A DNA stretch of 64,000 nucleotides from Actinocorallia sp039871655 (GCF_039871655.1 NZ_JBDPLZ010000009.1:179114-243113), one strand, 5' to 3'; shown: positions 56,040-63,904, numbered from the stretch's first letter. Notes: generated by a model from the sequence alone, not told the origin. Program-made: numbers and translations.

Positions 56040-56043
56040 TTAT
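55971..56043. repeat. Short direct repeats 50 bp apart
   Basis: CCCTGAAAATTCAGCCTC at 55971 and CCCCGAAAATTCAGCCTC at 56021 differ at one base and are followed by similar GGTAAT / ATTAT. GAAAATTC is part of an AT-rich near-palindrome TGAAAATTCA. Function unknown. Confidence 0.6.
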
Positions 56044-56384
56044 CCACCAGTGAAGCTCTTGCCGCAGCTTCGACAGGTGACTCCCCCTCCAGCCTGACTG
56101 CCTGAGACGATACTCCACTTACCACAGGAGCTGACTGGGCATTTATTTAGCCACTCCCTGCAATAGGGACAACCCGCCCCTCCGGCATTTGGGGTGCGCG
56201 TAATAAGTTTGGGAATATGAAATGGATCAAATATTCGAACTACAGAAGAGCCTATGGCGCCCCATATTTGCTCAAAAGTTGTGCCAGCTTGGTCTTTATA
56301 TCGAAAGGATCGCTGGCATGCCGGACAGAAAATCTCTTCCTCGGGAGGAACCTTCTCTTCGGAAGACCAGTTGTACTTAGACAT
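56040..56384 (-). CDS. Cargo zinc-ribbon protein
   Basis: A 114-aa protein with several zinc-type cysteine pairs: EIFCPACQRSF near residue 20, GCPYCREWLNKCPVSSC near the middle and VTCRSCGKSF at the end. ATG at 56384 is chosen because AGGAG lies 7 nt upstream. The N-terminal part MSKYNWSSEEKVPPEEE is acidic. It is convergent with the HNH-like gene and shares its lower GC. Multi-ribbon proteins of this size often bind nucleic acid or proteins; no family name can be given. Confidence 0.65.
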   Translation of the reverse strand: MSKYNWSSEEKVPPEEEIFCPACQRSFRYKDQAGTTFEQIWGAIGSSVVRIFDPFHIPKLITRTPNAGGAGCPYCREWLNKCPVSSCGKWSIVSGSQAGGGVTCRSCGKSFTGG

Positions 56385-56732
56385 GAACACGCTCCTGGCT
56401 GGCGCTCGCCTCCCCATGAATCTTCCTACAGTGTGATGCATCCATGGCGGGTTTGTCACGCTTGAAAGGTGACATTGGCATCGATATTTCGTGATGTTGG
56501 TCGGGTCCTGTACCCATCGCCCGTAATCAAGATCGCCAAATGCGGCTACGATAACGCCGGTGCTACGTAACAACATGCCTGGACAGCAGTGGGCTGGACG
56601 TTGCGCAGGTTCGACAGCAGGTCAGGGGATAGATATGGGCGGTCTTGAATGACTCGTAATGGGTCGCTCTATCGAATAGGAGAAGGTCGATCGAGTCCGA
56701 AGCGGGGGCCGCGGCCCCCAACCCCCTGCCGG

Positions 56733-56800
56733 CCGGAGTGCTCGTCCACGCGAATCCCTCTGTCACAGCGTCTCGCCGTTCGCGTGGACGAGCACTCCGG
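56733..56800. repeat. Perfect 22-bp inverted repeat
   Basis: Arms 56733-56754 and 56779-56800 are exact reverse complements separated by 24 bases. The structure is much stronger than an ordinary terminator here and is not beside a gene end. It could be a replication or transfer origin hairpin, or an element terminus. Confidence 0.8.
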
Positions 56801-56960
56801 AGCGAGGCGGGTCGGTTGACCAAGCGTCCCGATGCCGAAAGAGGGTGCCCGCTCGCGTGTATCTAGCGTGCAATTAGCCGGGGTGAACAAGAGGCAACAG
56901 GGGCCATCCATGGGTAGGCGGTTGTGCAGGTCAGGGCTGGTGAGGCGGCGGTATGGGCTG

Positions 56961-57005
56961 CTTCCCAAGCTGATAGCGCGGGTTCGATTCCCGTCATCCG
57001 CTCCA
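56961..57005 (+). other. 3' fragment of tRNA-Gly(CCC)
   Basis: The segment carries the anticodon loop with CCC (TTCCCAA), variable region, T arm GCGGG-TTCGATT-CCCGT and 3' acceptor strand ending with encoded CCA, as in actinobacterial tRNA-Gly(CCC). The matching 5' half is absent: upstream bases do not form a D arm or acceptor. Such half-tRNAs are left by integrative elements that use tRNA genes. Confidence 0.75.
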
Positions 57006-57129
57006 AGCACCAAGGCCCCAGCTCAGGAGCATGATCCCAAACCGAGCCCTTGATCATCTCAACTCGGCCATGCGTTACGTGTCGCGTTCGTGAACTACGT
57101 ACATCTGTGCATGCTGAGAGACTTAGATC

Positions 57130-57627
57130 ATGACTTTCGACCAGGTAGTAGAGGCTCTCAAGGTGTCCGCTGGGCCCATCGCCTTGACGTGGAACATCCT
57201 CAACGCGCTCTCCGCCGGCTACTGGCGTCGGCAACGACGCAAGCTCGGTGCCGCGTCTGAAGATATTCGTGCCGCCCTCGTGTATGCCCGGACGCTCTTC
57301 GAGGATGTCTCGGCATCACCGCGTGAGGTGAAGTGGTTCGTGGAGGATGCACAGCGTCGGGACGCGGAGAGTGCCGTTCGTGACCAGATCGACCGGGTCA
57401 GCGACGAACTGCTACGTGGCCAGCTCGAGGGAGTCGCGGGCCAGCTCCGCCTCGTGTTTGCGTGGGCGAGCGGGTATGAGACAGCGCCTGGTGAGGGTGG
57501 CTTCTGGGACAAGGTCGGAATGCGTGTGACGAGGCAGGCGCAGCAGTTCGATCATGCACAGATCGGCCTGGCTGCCGTTGAAACGGCGAGGGCGCGGCTG
57601 AACATACTGGAGATAAAAGGCGCATGA
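57130..57627 (+). CDS. AICE cargo hypothetical protein
   Basis: A 165-aa, largely helical protein (LTWNILNALSAGYWRRQRRKLGAASEDIRAALVYART) with a charged middle (KWFVEDAQRRDAESAVRDQIDRVSDELLRGQLEGVAGQL). No membrane segment or recognised motif. ATG at 57130 has a weak GAGAG upstream. A second frame overlaps its stop by ATGA, so it may lead a two-gene unit later broken by the IS insertion. Confidence 0.6.
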   Translation: MTFDQVVEALKVSAGPIALTWNILNALSAGYWRRQRRKLGAASEDIRAALVYARTLFEDVSASPREVKWFVEDAQRRDAESAVRDQIDRVSDELLRGQLEGVAGQLRLVFAWASGYETAPGEGGFWDKVGMRVTRQAQQFDHAQIGLAAVETARARLNILEIKGA

Positions 57628-57953
57628 CGACGCCGGGTTCAGTTGGCGGATTACGCGACGCCCTTTCCAGAGTCCAGAACGCATCTGCATCAAGCCACGT
57701 TGGAGCAACGAGATGCTGTGTCCGCCCCGTCTGCAAGGCTGAAGGTCCTCGAGCAACCTCTGCGGAAGGCGAGTTCATGACCTCCTATCGCGTCACTCTG
57801 TCTTCGGGGTGCACAATCGTCCCTGAGCTAGACCATCTGCTCAACTTGCTTGCTTCCCTCCGAGAACCCAGTGATCACCAATTCGGGACGAGGTTGCTGC
57901 CGACGGGGCCAGAGAGCGAGGAGGGGCGGAGGCTGTTGCTAACACACTGCTAA
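57624..57953 (+). pseudogene. Short frame probably truncated by the IS630 insertion
   Basis: An open frame of 109 codons starts with ATGA overlapping the previous stop. Its TAA stop is formed exactly at the TA junction with the IS element (57951-57953), so the original frame was cut there. The product (for example TSYRVTLSSGCTIVPELDHLLNLLASLRE) has no recognised family. It may be a real gene truncated by the insertion or an incidental frame. Confidence 0.4.
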
Positions 57954-59043
57954 CGAGCTTTTGGGCGTGATGTCGTCAGGGTAAGGCCGGTGGCGGCGAG
58001 GCAGCTGTTGATGAGGTCGCTGCGGTATTGGATCTTTCGCAGGCCCTGGCGCAGGGTGGTCAGGAGCTGGTCGGGTTCGGTGAAGTGCCGGTTGGTCTGG
58101 CTGCTGCGGCGCAGCAGGGACCAGGCTGTCTCGACGGGGTTGAGGTCGGGTGCGTAGGCCAGCAGGTAGAAGACGGTGAGCCGGGCCGAGGCGTCGACGA
58201 ACGCTTTCAGCCGCTTGTCCCGGTGGACGTTGAGGTTGTCCCAGACCAGCACGATCGGGCCGTTGAGCTGCTGGTGGGCTGTGGTGAGCAGGTCGCGGTA
58301 GTCGCTCCAGGCGAAGCTGCGGCGTTGGGCGCTCTTGTGGTCGGGATGCCGTTTGGGCCGGTAGATCAGCCGGGACCGCTCACCGGGCCGGTAGCAGGCC
58401 AGGGCCGCCAGGGAGAAGCGGCGTTGAGAGCGTCCCCGGATCCGGATGAGGGGGGTGCGGCCGCGGCGGGACCAGGTCTTGCGGGTCGGCGGCGTCATCG
58501 AGAACCCGGCTTCGTCTTCGAAGACGATCCAGGCACCGAGCGCCGCCGCGGTTTTTCCACGCGCGGCCAGGTCTCCCTCACCCAGCTGGCCACCGCGGCA
58601 TCGTCCCGCTCGACCGCTGTGCGGGCGGGACTCTGATGTGTCCAGCCGTTGCGCCGCAGCATCTGGCAGATGCCCGACAAGCTGACCCTCTTGTGGAAAC
58701 GACGGCCGATGAGCGTCTGGATCCGGGCCGGCGTCCAGGTCTGGTCCGGCCAGCCATGCGCGGCCGGCCCCCGATCGAGCTCGGTCTCCAACACCGCGAA
58801 CAGAGCCGGGCTCAGTTTCGGCCGCGCCGCCGACCCCTTCGACCGCAACCCCGGCAATCCCCCGGCATGCCATGCCCTGCGCCAGCGCTGCACGGACCGG
58901 ACACCGACCCTCAGCTCCCCGGCGATCGCCGCATTGTCCACGCCAGCGGCGAACAACCCGGCCGCCCGCGCCCGGATCCCTTCACGAAACGCCCGCCGTT
59001 CAGCGGTCAACCCGCCACCCTGCGGATACCTGATACACCACAC
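57950..59043 (-). CDS. IS630-family transposase in two overlapping frames
   Basis: The first frame (59043 to 58495) encodes the N-terminal HTH part (NAAIAGELRVGVRSVQRWRRAW and the RRFHKRVSLSGICQMLRR block). The second frame (to 57950) encodes the DDE catalytic domain: Asp in WIVFEDEAGFS, Asp in IVLVWDNLNVHRD and Glu in YAPDLNPVETAWS. The switch needs a -1 shift, probably at the A5 run (58552-58556 on the plus strand, GGAAAAAC in the mRNA). The TAG stop of the second frame uses the target TA plus a flanking base. The intact DDE and clean frames suggest a recently active copy. Confidence 0.88.
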
Positions 59044-59097
59044 ATACCGCTCCAGACGCCATCTGTCAGACCAGCGACATCACGCCTGAAACCTCGT
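57953..59097. mobile_element. IS630-family insertion sequence
   Basis: The element is 1,145 bp with imperfect terminal inverted repeats beginning ACGAG at both ends and sharing GGCGTGATGTCG (57964-57975 and 59075-59086) at equal distance from the tips. TA dinucleotides (57951-57952 and 59098-59099) flank it, as expected for IS630 target duplication. It lies inside the AICE cargo. Confidence 0.88.
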
Positions 59098-59285
59098 TAA
59101 CAGCGGTTCCGGATGCTGGTGGACGAGGGCGGACTGTCGAGGTATTGCCGCGCAGGTCAGGAGGCTGATCTGGACTGTCGTAGACACCCCTGATCTTGCT
59201 TGTAAACAGTAGGTCAACGGTGCTGTCCTACAATCGCTGAACACACCCTCGCGGTAACGAACAGTGGGCACGGCTGGTTCGGTGC

Positions 59286-59867
59286 TCACTCGAATAGAGG
59301 ACGCCCACCCGGCAGGTCGCCGACCAGATCTAGGAGTTCCGCGGACTTGCCGCCGGTTCCCTTGTCGATTTCTGCGCGGTTGAACAGTGGAGCGCTCTGC
59401 GGTGTATCCGAGCCGACTCCGGCGATGGCACCGATCTTCCATGTCGAGTCGCTGTCGGCGATCAGAACCCAGTAGTTGTAGGTGGAGCCTGCTGAATGAT
59501 TAGCTTCGATCAGCGCCATTTCGTTGCTGCAGGCATGGACCTTGAGAACGTCATAGAAGTAGCTTTCGTACCCGCCTCCTAGGGGGTCCTTCTCTCCGAG
59601 TTCAGGAACGGCGCGCAGCGCGCTCTCGCGGCATGGGCCGGTCTTTGGCACATCCTGGCTCGCCGGTGCCTTGGTCATGGGAGGAGGGGGCGTAGTGGCT
59701 TGCAGGCTCACGGCCGTCGGAGTGGCCTGACGGGACGGCAGGGAATCGGAACTTCGCAGGATGAGCGAGCCAAGTAGGATTCCGAAACCTATTCCCCCGG
59801 CAGCAGTTAGCACCAGAACGAGTTTTCTGTGACGGCTCAGAGGGCCAGATGCGGCTTCCGCTGTCAT
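59286..59867 (-). CDS. Membrane-anchored hypothetical protein
   Basis: A 193-aa protein: short polar N-terminus, one transmembrane helix (KLVLVLTAAGGIGFGILLGSLIL, about residues 14-36), a Ser/Thr/Pro-rich linker (ATPTAVSLQATTPPPPM) and an extracytoplasmic domain with two cysteines (TGPCRESALRAV, VLKVHACSNEMALIE). ATG at 59867 overlaps the upstream stop (ATGA), so it is coupled to the preceding gene. The wall-spanning linker suggests an outward-facing domain. No family recognised. Confidence 0.7.
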   Translation of the reverse strand: MTAEAASGPLSRHRKLVLVLTAAGGIGFGILLGSLILRSSDSLPSRQATPTAVSLQATTPPPPMTKAPASQDVPKTGPCRESALRAVPELGEKDPLGGGYESYFYDVLKVHACSNEMALIEANHSAGSTYNYWVLIADSDSTWKIGAIAGVGSDTPQSAPLFNRAEIDKGTGGKSAELLDLVGDLPGGRPLFE

Positions 59868-60691
59868 GGCTGACTCTGGAGCCATGAGTGGGACCAGTCC
59901 CAGGACCAGGATTCCGCACTGGTCGGCCACGGGGTCGTTTCGAAGGGTCGGCCAGCGTTGTCGATGCGGATCTCTTGAGATCTGCCATCCAGGATCGTGC
60001 TGAGGGCGAGATGCCACTTATATTGGTGCTTTTTTGTCTTCGCCTCGATGAGGAAGACCTCGCTGTCGTCCTTGCCGACCACAAAGCCGAAAGGATCGCC
60101 CTTCTCGTTGTAGTAATTTACTTTGCCTATCGGATTGTCTAGGTCGATCTCCAGGGCTCTAGAACTGGTCGCGCTTGCACTTGGGCAGATCAGGATCTCT
60201 CCGTCCGCAGGGTCGGTGGCCTCATCGATCACCACGCGCATTTGTACCAGATGAACCTGTTTGTCGCCTCGGGCTTCGACGACCACCCGAAGGCGACTGA
60301 TGCCCGCATCGATGCCACCGCCTGCAGTAGCCCAGTCGGTGAAGCCACTGCATCCTTCTCCTGGCCCAGTGCCGCCGTTCCGCAACCCTGGAGGTGCAAC
60401 GACCGACGCTCCGAAATCTGCGAAATCGGCGATCTTGAACGGGTTGGTCTCCACTGAGATCGTCACCGGTTTCTCGGCGAGGTCCCGCTTCTTGAAGAAA
60501 TCGGTGGCTGCGGTGAATGCCAGGGTCGCACCTGCTCCGACTACTGTCGTCAGGACCGTGACGGCTATGAGGCCTGGGGCAGTCTTCAAAAACTCGCGGA
60601 GCCTCGTACCTTTGGAGGAAGCGGATGACGCCGCAGTATTTTCGCGCTCGCCATCGCTGTCGCTCTGCTCGCGTTGATCTTGCGCTGACAT
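59864..60691 (-). CDS. Membrane-anchored hypothetical protein, operon partner
   Basis: A 275-aa protein with a cytoplasmic N-terminus of about 45 residues, one helix (APGLIAVTVLTTVVGAGATLAFTAA, about 37-61) and a large extracytoplasmic, beta-rich domain (VHLVQMRVVIDEATDPADGEILICPSA ... VVGKDDSEVFLIEAKTKKHQYKWHLAL). ATG at 60691 follows GAGGGTGG. The second gene of the pair overlaps it by 4 bases. Both look like a two-component surface complex; similar pairs occur as cargo in actinomycete elements, but no function is known. Confidence 0.7.
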   Translation of the reverse strand: MSAQDQREQSDSDGERENTAASSASSKGTRLREFLKTAPGLIAVTVLTTVVGAGATLAFTAATDFFKKRDLAEKPVTISVETNPFKIADFADFGASVVAPPGLRNGGTGPGEGCSGFTDWATAGGGIDAGISRLRVVVEARGDKQVHLVQMRVVIDEATDPADGEILICPSASATSSRALEIDLDNPIGKVNYYNEKGDPFGFVVGKDDSEVFLIEAKTKKHQYKWHLALSTILDGRSQEIRIDNAGRPFETTPWPTSAESWSWDWSHSWLQSQP

Positions 60692-60937
60692 TCCACCCTC
60701 GCAGTCAGATGTAGGGGTTGCAGTGCAAAAGATACCGAGATGTGCGCATTTTTCGCTGGAGGACACGGCAATCGCCGTCACGGAGTCCGCTGAGCCGCGA
60801 AGCAAACGAGATCGCATGGACCGGTCTTCTGGCCGTTCAAGGATTCCGTTCCCTCGTCATCAGATCTCCGGCTTCACGTCCGTCCAGCTGCTAGGAATCT
60901 CGTTGGATCAGGGAAGCCCGGCATCCATCATGGGCAG

Positions 60938-61486
60938 ATGATCGATAGAGACCGTGCGGTCCAGCTCGTCGAGGAGATCCTGGCGCAGGTACAGCGCAAT
61001 CACCCCGATCTTGGCCCGCTCACCGTCTGTGCGGTAGAGGAACATGAGCTGGTCTGGCTGGTCCACTGGGATTCCGACACCTGGCTCCGCACCCGCGATC
61101 CGAAGCACAGGATCGGGGGCGGAGGTCCCTACCTCGTGGACCGGGAAGACGGCAGCATCCACACCATCCATGCGGTGACCGCCATCAACGACGAGTGGGA
61201 GTCGGACTACCGGTACAGAGTCAAAGGCCTTCCACGCCCTACGGGCCCCGACCTGATGGCCATCGAAGTCGGGCAGATCCTCGTGCAGCACGGGAAGATC
61301 GCCGCCATGCACCACCTCAGGCGAACAGCGCCCCGGCTCACCCGCGCCCAAGCCCAGACCTACGTCTCCGCCATCCAAGCCGGACAGGCGCCTCCCGCAG
61401 ACCTGGCCGCTCTCACCGCGCCAGAACCGACCGAGCTCGACCCCGTCCTCCAGGTCCGGACGATCACCGGGCCGACCCCGCCTTGA
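60938..61486 (+). CDS. YrhB/Imm35-like protein
   Basis: A 182-aa protein. Residues 1-95 resemble the YrhB/Imm35 fold: LVWLVHWDSDTWLRTRD, then GGGGPYLVDREDGSIHTIHA. The second half is helical (DLMAIEVGQILVQHGKIAAMHHLRRTA) and ends with a Pro/Ala-rich stretch. Imm35-type proteins are predicted immunity factors in polymorphic toxin systems, yet no toxin gene is adjacent. ATG at 60938 is used. It is the last gene before attR. Confidence 0.65.
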   Translation: MIDRDRAVQLVEEILAQVQRNHPDLGPLTVCAVEEHELVWLVHWDSDTWLRTRDPKHRIGGGGPYLVDREDGSIHTIHAVTAINDEWESDYRYRVKGLPRPTGPDLMAIEVGQILVQHGKIAAMHHLRRTAPRLTRAQAQTYVSAIQAGQAPPADLAALTAPEPTELDPVLQVRTITGPTPP

Positions 61487-61769
61487 AGCGTGCCCGTTGC
61501 GTGCCCGATCCAGCGGCAAATCAAAGTCATTCGCGGTCACTCACGGATAGAGGACCCGAGAAGGCGCAGGTCAGAGGATCGCCAGGTCAGCGATCTTGGG
61601 CCAGACCGCCCTTTCAAGGCGGTGTAGCTCTCGCAGTTGCGCGGATTCGGGTGAGTGTCTAAGTGGGTGACGACCGAGGCGGACGAGGGCGGACGCTGCC
61701 GGACGTTGAGGAAGCTTCGGTGCTGGTCAAGGGGAGTGGGGCGGCTGCTGGGGATCTTGGCGAAGATGC

Positions 61770-61858
61770 TTCGCATCGAAGGGGTCAGGGGTTCGAATCC
61801 CCTCATCTCCACCCAGGTCAAAGGCCACTTCCGATCTTCGGAAGTGGCCTTTTTGGTG
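61770..61858. repeat. attR: right 89-bp direct repeat of the AICE
   Basis: Identical to 44098-44186: the tRNA-Ala 3' part from the anticodon loop plus the terminator hairpin (61820-61854). The upstream 5' half of a tRNA is missing, so only the left copy is a working tRNA gene. Open frames that read antisense through it are artefacts. Confidence 0.93.
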
Positions 61859-61889
61859 CCTGGGGGCCCTGAAGACCGATTGTCCGCCT

Positions 61890-62545
61890 GACCGGCCTTT
61901 GGAGGTGGCCAGGGGGGAGGCCCGATCCATGACGGTCGCACTCTCCTGCATAACGGGTCGGGCCCTCTTCCGGTAGACCGTCTCTCTGACGGTCGTCCCA
62001 GCGTGGCCGACCAAGCGGGAGATGTCTTCCGAGGGGACGCCTTCGGCAGACATCAGCGAGACGAAGCCGTGTCGTAGCTCGCGGGGCGTCCACTCCGCAT
62101 CGAGCAGTCCGGCCCGGCCGGGTGACGACCTGGAACCGACGGCGGACGTACCGAGCATCCAGGACCTTGCCATCCCGCGTGGCGAACACGTAGCCGTACT
62201 GACGTTCCTGCGGAAGGCTCTGCCACAGGACCGAGAGTTCCCCATGCTTCCAGCCGGCCGCCGTGACCGGAAGGTACCGCTCGGCCTCGCGGTCGAAGGC
62301 GGCGACGTGGGACCACACGAGTTCTCGCAGTTCCTCCGTGTGGACGCCCGTGAGCAGGGACAGCACGATATGTACGTACGGAGCCGCGGGCAGGTCTTCT
62401 CCGTGGCCGAGAGCACGGCGCGTGCCTGCTCCATCGTGAACGCCTTGGACGCCCGACCCGCACGGCCTCGGGGCGGCTCGCAGAGCATGACGATGTTGCG
62501 CCTGACCTTCTCGCGAGCCTGTGCCCGGTCGATCGCACGCTTCTC
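61890..62545 (-). pseudogene. Decayed tyrosine recombinase (second integrase)
   Basis: Homology to the AICE integrase is spread over two frames: AREKVRRNIVMLCEPPRG (like the KVKRNVVALC segment of Int), then in another frame LSLLTGVHTEELRELVWSH, then back with AEWTPRELRHGFVSLMS and LVGHAGTTVRETVYRKRA, which hold the remaining catalytic residues. The N-terminal arm domain is missing and there are at least two frameshifts, so it is dead. It lies just outside attR in the same orientation as Int does at attL, so a related element once used this tRNA site. Confidence 0.85.
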
Positions 62546-62912
62546 GGATTTTCTCCTGAAGCTTCTCCAGGGCTTTGGACTTCTTCGGGTCACTGACCGT
62601 ATGCGACGGTGGAGCCGGCCGGTTCGGTGTGTGGGGTCGGAGTGCTGGGGGCCGTTTCGAAATCGAGGCAGTCCGAGGACTTCCCTCAGGCCGCGAGGAG
62701 AGTGCCTACCTGCGGGTAACCGATTCGGATCTTTCGGTCATCTCCAAAGGCCGGGGCTGTTATTGGTTTCGGCTCCAGATTTCGTCCGGCCCATAATCTT
62801 GATTGTGACGATGATCACTGCTTACTCTGCGCTGACCGGGCGCACGGCCGATGACCGTCGGAGCGCGTTCATCCCACCCCCCGTCCTCCCCCGCGTGGAA
62901 AGGCGACTCTGC
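62546..62912. other. Remnant and intergenic DNA upstream of a secreted protein gene
   Basis: About 370 bases without a supported gene. The first part may be leftover of the older element. The AT-richer stretch near 62795-62825 probably contains the promoter of the next gene. Confidence 0.4.
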
Positions 62913-63746
62913 ATGCGTTTCGCTACCCCTGGTTCATCGTCCTCCCGGAGCGTCGTCTCCAAGCTTCGCGCCCTCGCGCTCGCGGCACTGTTCGTCCCGG
63001 CCTCCGTGCTCGGGACGGCCGCGCCCGCGTCGGCCGAACCGGCGCCGGTCGACATCAGCTACGCCGACTGCCCCGCCGCTCCGCCGGCCGAGGGCGACCC
63101 GTCGGAGTACATCTGCGAGGTCTTCGTCCTGGCCTCGGGCAACATGCGCTTCGGCAGGATCGACCAGCCGATCGACCAGCCCATCACGATGACCGCCCTC
63201 GCCCGCATCGACCCGAAGACCGGCGAGGTCACCGAGAACGTGCTCAAGTGGCGCGCTCCGCAGCTGTCCGTGCCGGGCGGCCTGCTCGGCATCCCGGGCT
63301 CCGACTCCCTGAGCCTGCTCCAGCTCAAGGCGACGCCCGAGTACACGGGCAACTTCAAGTGGGGGCTGGCCGAGGACAACACCACTCTGAGGGCCACCGT
63401 GGACCTGCGGTTCAAGGTGAGCAACCTGCTGCTCCCGGCCACCTGCGGCATCGGCTCCGCCGCAGACCCGATCAAGCTCAACCTGGTCATCGACCCGAAG
63501 TCCCTCAAGCTCTATGACGGCGACGTCCTCGGCGGAACGGTCTCCGACAACACCTTCTCCGTGCCCGCCACCAAGGGCTGCGGCCTGTTCGGGCCGCTGG
63601 CCGACTGGCGCTCGGGAGTTCCGTCGGCAGGCGGCCAGAACAGCACGACCCAGCAGATGTACCTGGGGGCCAAGATGTACGGCCAGGGTGTCAGCCAGGC
63701 CAGTGCGCTGAGCCCGTCCACGCTGGTGGCCGACGCGCAGAACTGA
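62913..63746 (+). CDS. Secreted hypothetical protein
   Basis: A 277-aa exported protein: signal peptide (about residues 1-42, with basic start and ALALAALFVPASVLGTAAPASA, cleaved after ASA), then a beta-rich domain with four cysteines (ADCPAAPP, EYICEVFVL, PATCGIGSA, TKGCGLF) and a polar end. ATG at 62913 has AAGG about 9 nt upstream. Similar secreted beta-rich proteins with two disulphides occur in filamentous actinomycetes, but no family is named here. A hairpin terminator follows. Confidence 0.75.
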   Translation: MRFATPGSSSSRSVVSKLRALALAALFVPASVLGTAAPASAEPAPVDISYADCPAAPPAEGDPSEYICEVFVLASGNMRFGRIDQPIDQPITMTALARIDPKTGEVTENVLKWRAPQLSVPGGLLGIPGSDSLSLLQLKATPEYTGNFKWGLAEDNTTLRATVDLRFKVSNLLLPATCGIGSAADPIKLNLVIDPKSLKLYDGDVLGGTVSDNTFSVPATKGCGLFGPLADWRSGVPSAGGQNSTTQQMYLGAKMYGQGVSQASALSPSTLVADAQN

Positions 63747-63784
63747 TGACCGCCGTCTCGGGCACCGCCCGGGACCGCTCCACC

Positions 63785-63818
63785 CGATGCCGTCCGGCCC
63801 GCCGTCCGGACGGCATCG
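63785..63818 (+). terminator. Terminator after the secreted protein gene
   Basis: A perfect 13-bp stem (CGATGCCGTCCGG at 63785-63797 and its complement at 63806-63818) with an 8-base loop. Confidence 0.75.
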
Positions 63819-63904
63819 GCGTTCCGGATGCCGTCACGAACCGCCGAGCCGCCGCGATAGCTAGCGGGGGGCCGCTAGTGGTCGCGCCCGTTAATTCGTC
63901 GGGG

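Larger units (their letters stand above)
56385..57129. other. Intergenic region with inverted repeat and tRNA-Gly fragment
   Basis: About 745 bases without a supported protein gene. It contains a GGGGCCGCGGCCCC palindrome near 56705, a perfect 22-bp inverted repeat (56733-56800) and a tRNA-Gly 3' fragment (56961-57005). Antisense open frames across the tRNA fragment are artefacts. Confidence 0.6.
44098..61858. mobile_element. pSAM2-type actinomycete integrative and conjugative element (AICE) in tRNA-Ala
   Basis: The element is 17,672 bp (from attL start to the base before attR) and lies between perfect 89-bp repeats. It carries the complete AICE core: integrase and excisionase, a RepSA-type HUH replication initiator, an FtsK/TraB-type translocase, small transfer proteins, an SCO3933-like protein and an XRE regulator. 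No relaxase, type IV secretion or prophage structural genes are present, as expected for AICEs that move double-stranded DNA with one motor. The right third is cargo, including an AT-richer island, a tRNA-Gly fragment and an IS630-family copy. Confidence 0.93.

Noticed and set aside
56669..57234. Minus-strand frames with phrases like DDGNRTRAISLGS and MTGIEPALSAWEAA.
   Set aside because: They read antisense through a tRNA-Gly 3' end, a known source of misannotated proteins.
44098..61858. Prophage as an alternative for the integrated element.
   Set aside because: There are no capsid, terminase, portal or lysis genes; Rep, TraB and DUF2637 genes identify an AICE.
61537..61941. Minus-strand frames with GFEPLTPSMR and DEGIRTPDPF.
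   Set aside because: They are antisense readings of the tRNA-Ala 3' end within attR; the same phrase appears opposite attL.
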